Shown: piece by piece, positions 7,040-10,658 of the stretch
How positions within the stretch are numbered: the stretch's first letter is position 1
Layout: each line of letters opens with the position of its first letter
Notes under the pieces: generated by a model
The model's input: the letters and a program-made list of their open reading frames with translations, nothing else
Database searches by the model: none
What the model was told of the DNA's origin: nothing
Made by a program: the position numbers and the translations under genes
DNA from: Candidatus Aquidulcis frankliniae
GTDB taxonomy: Bacteria; Chloroflexota; Limnocylindria; Limnocylindrales; Limnocylindraceae
NCBI GenBank assembly: GCA_009925905.1
Contig: RFPZ01000044.1
Span: 1-10,658 of the forward strand
DNA: 10,658 nucleotides
Direction of reading: 5' to 3'

Positions 7040-7419
7040 CCGCGCTACTCACCGCACTCGGGGCCGCCGCTGCGCTCATTGCAGCGACGACGTCAGATGC
7101 TGCAACCGCCGCCGCGTCCACGACGCTGGTTGACGCGCAGATTGTGGAGGTTTACGTCTTCCTACTTGCCGCGTTCACAGGGTTCCAGATCATCACCAAG
7201 GTTCCGCCACTTCTTCACACGCCGCTCATGGCTGCAACGAACGCGATCTCGGCGATCAGCCTCGTCGCCAGCATCGTGATCGCGGGCGCTGAGCGACCGC
7301 TCTTTATCAACATCATGGGCATGGTTGCCGTCGCGGCAGCAACGATCAACGTTGTCGGCGGCTTCGTCATCACTGACCGCATGCTGAAGATGTTTAAGAA
7401 GACGGAGGCGCCCAAGTGA
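7036..7419 (+). CDS. pntAB: NAD(P) transhydrogenase, subunit alpha 2 (membrane domain II, first part)
   Basis: A small membrane protein of 127 residues. A hydrophobic Ala-rich N-terminus (about 3-25) is followed by three membrane segments (about 38-55, 70-90, 92-112). The diagnostic stretch is FQIITKVPPLLHTPLMAATNAI at about 50-71 (Phe-Gln to Asn-Ala-Ile), matching the family pattern VTPALHTPLMSVTNAIS of E. coli PntA. It ends in a Lys-rich cytoplasmic tail. With PntB it forms the proton channel of the transhydrogenase. The start overlaps the pntAA stop by 4 bases (ATGA), and the stop overlaps the pntB start by 4 bases (GTGA). Length is close to that of other separate PntAB subunits. Confidence 0.94.
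   Translation: MTALLTALGAAAALIAATTSDAATAAASTTLVDAQIVEVYVFLLAAFTGFQIITKVPPLLHTPLMAATNAISAISLVASIVIAGAERPLFINIMGMVAVAAATINVVGGFVITDRMLKMFKKTEAPK
7404..7408 (+). promoter_or_regulatory. Ribosome binding site of pntB
   Basis: GGAGG inside the last codons of pntAB, 7 bases before the GTG at 7416. It supports GTG as the pntB start and the 4-base overlap. Confidence 0.75.
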
Positions 7420-8837
7420 TCGATCAGCAGATCGGCGCACTCTTCGTGCAGGTCGCCTACATCGGCGCCTCGGCGGCGTTCATCCTCGGCCTACGCGGCC
7501 TAACAAAGCCTGACACCGCACGCCGCGGCATGCAGCTCGCCGCGTTCGGCATGTTGCTCGCCATAATCGGCACCCTGTTGAACCACGAGATCGTGAGCTA
7601 CCAGTTCATCATCATCGGCCTCGTAGTTGGTAGCGCCATCGGTCTACCGATGGGCTTGCTCGTACCAATGACCGCGATGCCGCAGCGCATCGCGGTGAGC
7701 CATATGTTCGGCGCCCTCGCTGTGACACTTGTCGGTATCGCTGAATTCCTGCACTACCGCGATGTTTCCGGCGGCCCTGGCGTCGTCAAGATGATCGCTC
7801 TTGGCTTCGAGACACTCTTTGGCGCACTCACGATCACCGGCTCATTTATGGCATTCGGCAAGCTTCAGGGCTTCATTACCGGACGACCGGTGACCTTCCC
7901 TGGCCAGAAGCTGATTAACGCCGCCGTCTTCTTCGGCGCGGTTGGCCTCTACGTGGCGCTTGTCCTTACCCAGTCCGGCGGCTCCACCGAATCAGGGTTG
8001 ATCATGTTCGCCGTCATGACGGTGCTCGCCCTCGTCATCGGCGTCACCCTCGTGCTACCAATTGGCGGTGCCGATATGCCAGTCGTTGTCTCCCTGTTGA
8101 ATTCGTACGCTGGCCTTGCGGCAAGCGCCACTGGCTTTGCGATCGGCAACAACATCTTGATCGTTGCAGGTGCGCTCGATGGCGCGAGCGGATTCATCCT
8201 CTCGATTCTCATGTCGAAGGCCATGAACCGCTCATTCGCCAATGTGCTCTTTGGTGCGTTCGGTGGCGAAAAGGCGGCCATCTCCGCCAAGAGTGCCGAG
8301 GGCTTAACGACCCGGAGCGTCACTCCAGAAGACGCCGCAATGCGCATCGGCTACGCCAGAAACGTCATCATTGTTCCTGGCTACGGCATGGCGGTAGCGC
8401 AAGCTCAGCACGCCGTTCGGGAGCTTGCCGAGCTCATTGAGAAGCGCGGCGGTCGAGTGCGCTTCGCCATCCACCCAGTTGCGGGGCGCATGCCTGGGCA
8501 CATGAACGTGCTCCTCGCCGAGGCGAATGTGCCATACGACCACCTCTTTGACCTTGATGAAATCAACGAAGAGTTCCATGCCTGCGACGTTGCGTTGGTG
8601 CTCGGCGCAAACGACGTTACGAATCCCGCCGCGAAGAGCGACCCAGGCTCGCCGATCTACGGCATGCCGATCTTGAACGTGCAGGATGCTGAGCAGGTCA
8701 TTGTGGTGAAGCGCGGTATGGCGACCGGATTTGCTGGCATTGAGAACGAGCTCTTCTATCTCGACAAGACCTCGATGCTCTTCGGTGATGCTAAGACCGT
8801 TCTCTCTCAAGTCGTCACCGAAGTGAAGGGGCTCTAG
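7416..8837 (+). CDS. pntB: NAD(P) transhydrogenase, subunit beta (membrane domain II plus NADP(H)-binding domain III)
   Basis: The protein has 473 residues, the usual size. Residues 1-275 hold about eight or nine membrane segments, including MPQRIAVSHMFGALA, where His96 matches the proton-path His91 of E. coli PntB, and ADMPVVVSLLNSYAGLAA (219-236). After a linker, domain III begins at about 300 with NVIIVPGYGMAVAQAQ (316-331), the NADP-binding loop. It continues with HPVAGRMPGHMNVLLAEANV (353-372), LGANDVTNPAAKSDPGSPIY (396-415) and VKRGMATGFAGIENELFY (431-448). All expected domain III motifs are present. The enzyme couples inward proton flow to hydride transfer from NADH to NADP+, supplying NADPH. 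The GTG start is set by GGAGG at 7404-7408. The next gene follows after only 6 bases. Confidence 0.97.
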   Translation: MIDQQIGALFVQVAYIGASAAFILGLRGLTKPDTARRGMQLAAFGMLLAIIGTLLNHEIVSYQFIIIGLVVGSAIGLPMGLLVPMTAMPQRIAVSHMFGALAVTLVGIAEFLHYRDVSGGPGVVKMIALGFETLFGALTITGSFMAFGKLQGFITGRPVTFPGQKLINAAVFFGAVGLYVALVLTQSGGSTESGLIMFAVMTVLALVIGVTLVLPIGGADMPVVVSLLNSYAGLAASATGFAIGNNILIVAGALDGASGFILSILMSKAMNRSFANVLFGAFGGEKAAISAKSAEGLTTRSVTPEDAAMRIGYARNVIIVPGYGMAVAQAQHAVRELAELIEKRGGRVRFAIHPVAGRMPGHMNVLLAEANVPYDHLFDLDEINEEFHACDVALVLGANDVTNPAAKSDPGSPIYGMPILNVQDAEQVIVVKRGMATGFAGIENELFYLDKTSMLFGDAKTVLSQVVTEVKGL

Positions 8838-8843
8838 GGCCCA

Positions 8844-9521
8844 ATGGAGCTCAATCCGCTCGTTCGGGCGGTCAGCACGGTCGCCTTGGCGGCCACCGCC
8901 TTCTTCACCGTGGCGGCCTTCATGACGCTTCCAGCAGACGCGGTCTTAGCGGTGCATTGGGACATGAACGGTGTTGCTGATGGTTTTGCGGGCCGAGAGG
9001 CGCTCCTGATCATTCCGATCACTACGGTGGTGGTCGGCGGGCTGCTCTGGCTCGCCGTTCGGTATGACCCGAAGCGCGCCAATATCGCGCGCAGCGCCGA
9101 CGCCCTCGGACTCGTTGTCATGGCCCTCGCGCTCCTTGTGGCGGTGACACAGTCCGCAATTATCAACTCAGGCTTCGGCGAAGCCGCTCGACTTGATCAC
9201 GCAGTGCCTGTAGTGGCCGGGGCCCTCTTTGCCATCCTTGGCTATGCCATGCCCAACATCCGCCAGAACTACACCATTGGCGTGCGTCTCCCTTGGACAA
9301 TTGAGAGTGAGGTCGCCTGGGATGCATCACATCGATTCATCGGTGGGATCTGGATTCTGATTGGCGCTGTTACGGCGGGCCTTGGGCTCCTTGGCCTCAG
9401 CGCTGCTGCAATCCTCGCCCTGCTCATTGGCCTAACGTTGAGCATCATTGGCACCATCTTCGTTGCCTATCGCGTGTATCGTCGCGAACCGAAGTCGTCG
9501 CGCACAAAGCGCCGCCGGTGA
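8844..9521 (+). CDS. SdpI-family membrane protein with N-terminal DUF1648 segment
   Basis: The protein has 225 residues and about six membrane segments. The N-terminal part has the DUF1648 pattern: a helix, then LPADAVLAVHWDMNGVADGF (29-48, 'P..i..HW...G.aD'), then PIT leading into the second helix. The C-terminal part fits the SdpI domain: GYAMPNIRQNYTIGVRLPW (133-151), Trp159, and ASHRFIGGIW (161-170) leading into a helix. It ends in a very basic tail (213-225). Bacillus subtilis SdpI protects the cell against the SdpC toxin and acts with a repressor as a signal receptor; most homologues elsewhere have no known role. No sdpC- or sdpR-like gene is visible here. It starts 6 bases after pntB with only a weak GAAGGGG about 14 bases upstream, so it is probably read through from the pnt operon. 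The next gene overlaps it by 4 bases. Confidence 0.82.
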   Translation: MELNPLVRAVSTVALAATAFFTVAAFMTLPADAVLAVHWDMNGVADGFAGREALLIIPITTVVVGGLLWLAVRYDPKRANIARSADALGLVVMALALLVAVTQSAIINSGFGEAARLDHAVPVVAGALFAILGYAMPNIRQNYTIGVRLPWTIESEVAWDASHRFIGGIWILIGAVTAGLGLLGLSAAAILALLIGLTLSIIGTIFVAYRVYRREPKSSRTKRRR

Positions 9522-10276
9522 TCACCGTCGACCTCCCATCGAGCGAGGCGCTCGAGGCAGCGTCGTTTGCGTTCACCTTTGCTCTCGTTGGCGTTGGCGC
9601 AGTTATCGTCACCAGCGCAATCGCTGCTGCAACCTGGGCGCGATCACTGAATGCATGGGCGTTGGGCGGCGTCTCGTTCGTATTGAGCCAGACCGCGCAG
9701 ATCGTGACGCTCTTTCTTTTCGGACCACTTCTCTCTGCGTTCACCAGCGCTCCGCTGCAAGAGGCGAGTCGCGCAATCATTCTCTCTACTGCCGCCCGAG
9801 GCGTGCGCGACGATCGGTCGAGTGCAGCATTTGGATTTGGACACGGTGCCATAGACCTGCTGACTAGCTCGCTTATCCCCACGCTCTCCGCAGTAATCAT
9901 TCTCGGCGGCATTAGGGATGGCAGCATCTTCGTGGGCCTAGACGCCGATGTGACGGAGAAGGTGAATGCCGTTGGAGTCTTCCTTGCAAGTCAAACGCTC
10001 CTCTCCGGAGCGCTCTTGGTGGCCCAAGGGGCACTCATGCTCGGGCTCCATGCGCTCCTGACCGCGTTGGTGTTGCGGGCAGTGGTTCGTGGTGGTGGTG
10101 CCCGCGCAATCGGCCGCGGCCTCCTGCTCCCAGTCGCCGTTCATACGCCAGTTGCCGTGGTACGCACGCTCTTCCCGACGTCGACGATGCCGGTGCTTCT
10201 CGTTGCGGTGCTAGTGGCCGTGCTCGCCTATCGACGAGGTCAAGGTCCTACGGAGGAGTTACCGGCGTCTCAGTAG
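9518..10276 (+). CDS. YhfC-like glutamic intramembrane protease family protein
   Basis: A polytopic protein of 252 residues with about seven hydrophobic segments. Its motifs resemble the YhfC family, distant relatives of CAAX/Rce1 proteases: QEASR (81-85) where the family has EExxR, FGFGHGAIDLL (105-115) where it has G-GHG-E, and His178 in LGLHALLTALVLRAVV and His209 in PVAVHTPVAVV as further conserved histidines in membrane segments. If active, it would cleave a membrane-bound substrate. Two acidic positions look altered: the first Glu of the EE pair is Gln81, and Asp113 stands where Glu is common. Activity is therefore uncertain. The GTG start at 9518 overlaps the preceding stop (GTGA) and has no ribosome site, so translation depends on the SdpI-like gene. 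The pairing with an SdpI-like gene hints at joint membrane protection or signalling. The 3' end overlaps the convergent carboxypeptidase gene by 29 bases. Confidence 0.65.
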   Translation: MITVDLPSSEALEAASFAFTFALVGVGAVIVTSAIAAATWARSLNAWALGGVSFVLSQTAQIVTLFLFGPLLSAFTSAPLQEASRAIILSTAARGVRDDRSSAAFGFGHGAIDLLTSSLIPTLSAVIILGGIRDGSIFVGLDADVTEKVNAVGVFLASQTLLSGALLVAQGALMLGLHALLTALVLRAVVRGGGARAIGRGLLLPVAVHTPVAVVRTLFPTSTMPVLLVAVLVAVLAYRRGQGPTEELPASQ

Positions 10277-10658
10277 GGGATTCCGTTGGGGTTTCCGTTG
10301 GCGGGACTGATGGCGAGTCACTCGGAGCTTCACTCGCCGGTGGTGTGGGACTTGGACTTGGCAGCACGTACCCTTCAGGTGGCGTGAGTAGATCGCAGCT
10401 GGGCGCAATCACTCGCTCTGCGCCGTTCTGGCGGTTCCACAAGAAGATGCGCGGTACTTGCGCGCTGCACACAACTTCATAGGCGAGATTCTTACCTACA
10501 TAGCGCCAGTGCCACGCCTCTGCGCCGTAGCAGCTCAACGCGATGTTTGCCGCACCTGCGGGATATGAGCGAATGAATCCGAATTTATACGCATGCGCTT
10601 CGAGCCAGAGCGCGGTTGGCGATGTGGGAAACTTTGGGTTGCTCCACGCAACACCGGT
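10248..10658 (-). CDS. VanY-type D-alanyl-D-alanine carboxypeptidase (peptidase M15), C-terminal part with Pro/Thr-rich tail (5' end outside window)
   Basis: The frame is open from the window edge (base 658 of the last kilobase) to the TAG at 10248-10250, about 136 residues. It shows the second half of the M15B/VanY fold: ALWLEAHAYKFGFIRSYPAG (bases about 10554-10613), then AEAWHWRYVG (10494-10523). The catalytic Glu is at 10518-10520 and the zinc-binding His at 10509-10511. The first two zinc ligands (HxxGxxxD) would lie upstream of the window. Such enzymes trim the terminal D-Ala from peptidoglycan stem peptides outside the membrane. Three Cys residues suggest an oxidising, extracytoplasmic location. 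The last 45 residues are a low-complexity Pro/Thr/Ser/Glu tail ending in three PTE(T/S) units. An apparent start at 10538 (TTG) is not real: it lies inside the conserved domain and the frame continues upstream. The 3' end overlaps the convergent gene. Confidence 0.85.
   Translation of the reverse strand, partial: TGVAWSNPKFPTSPTALWLEAHAYKFGFIRSYPAGAANIALSCYGAEAWHWRYVGKNLAYEVVCSAQVPRIFLWNRQNGAERVIAPSCDLLTPPEGYVLPSPSPTPPASEAPSDSPSVPPTETPTESPTETPVTPP
10266..10301 (-). repeat. Three 12-base units encoding PTE(T/S) in the carboxypeptidase tail
   Basis: On the minus strand, 10290-10301, 10278-10289 and 10266-10277 encode PTET, PTES and PTET. The first two units differ by very few bases; the third has diverged more at synonymous positions. 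The array begins a few bases before, and reaches into, the end of the opposing YhfC-like gene (stop at 10274-10276). Slippage there could change tail length and, near 10266-10276, the other protein's last codons. Confidence 0.7.

Noticed and set aside
8304..8810. A 168-residue minus-strand frame opposite the pntB domain III region
   Set aside because: It is the shadow of the highly conserved NADP-binding domain. It has no motif or ribosome site of its own.
1..10658. CRISPR array, tRNA, rRNA, insertion sequence or prophage
   Set aside because: No regularly spaced repeat, tRNA-like cloverleaf, transposase or phage-like protein is visible; nearly every base is covered by the ten genes listed.

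Overview
The window is a gene-dense stretch of a moderately GC-rich bacterial chromosome: ten protein genes, no gap over about 45 bases, many 4-base start/stop overlaps and frequent GTG starts. I see no RNA gene, CRISPR array, insertion sequence or phage gene. The gene set (three-subunit transhydrogenase, response regulator-kinase-HtrA cluster, FolP-FolB fusion, VanY-like carboxypeptidase) would suit a Chloroflexota or Actinomycetota-like lineage with a streamlined genome. That placement is inference and no marker gene here settles it.

Layout. (1) 1-510 (+): the end of a folate gene in which the last residues of dihydropteroate synthase run in frame into a complete dihydroneopterin aldolase domain. 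(2) 529-4239 (-): a three-gene envelope-stress cluster, transcribed response regulator, then sensor kinase, then membrane-anchored HtrA protease with PDZ domain. The order matches the mycobacterial mprA-mprB-pepD arrangement. (3) 4240-4281: a 42-base divergent intergenic region with a possible -10 hexamer for each direction very close to the start codons. (4) 4282-10276 (+): a probable six-gene operon holding malic enzyme, pntAA, pntAB, pntB, an SdpI/DUF1648 membrane protein and a YhfC-like intramembrane protease homologue. (5) 10248-10658 (-): the C-terminal part of a VanY-type D-alanyl-D-alanine carboxypeptidase with a Pro/Thr/Ser/Glu-rich tail. Its 3' end overlaps the preceding convergent gene by 29 bases.

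How the genes fit together. Malic enzyme makes pyruvate, CO2 and NAD(P)H from malate, and the proton-translocating transhydrogenase next to it balances NADH against NADPH, so the two form a redox module. The two membrane genes behind pntB belong to families known from bacteriocin self-protection and membrane proteolysis. With the HtrA cluster and the carboxypeptidase they give the window an envelope theme.

The most notable oddity is in the malic enzyme. About 38 residues are missing, in frame, between the catalytic tyrosine and the NER-I-LGLGD motif, while the other catalytic and metal-binding residues remain. The middle of the same gene also has a much lower third-position GC content than its two ends.
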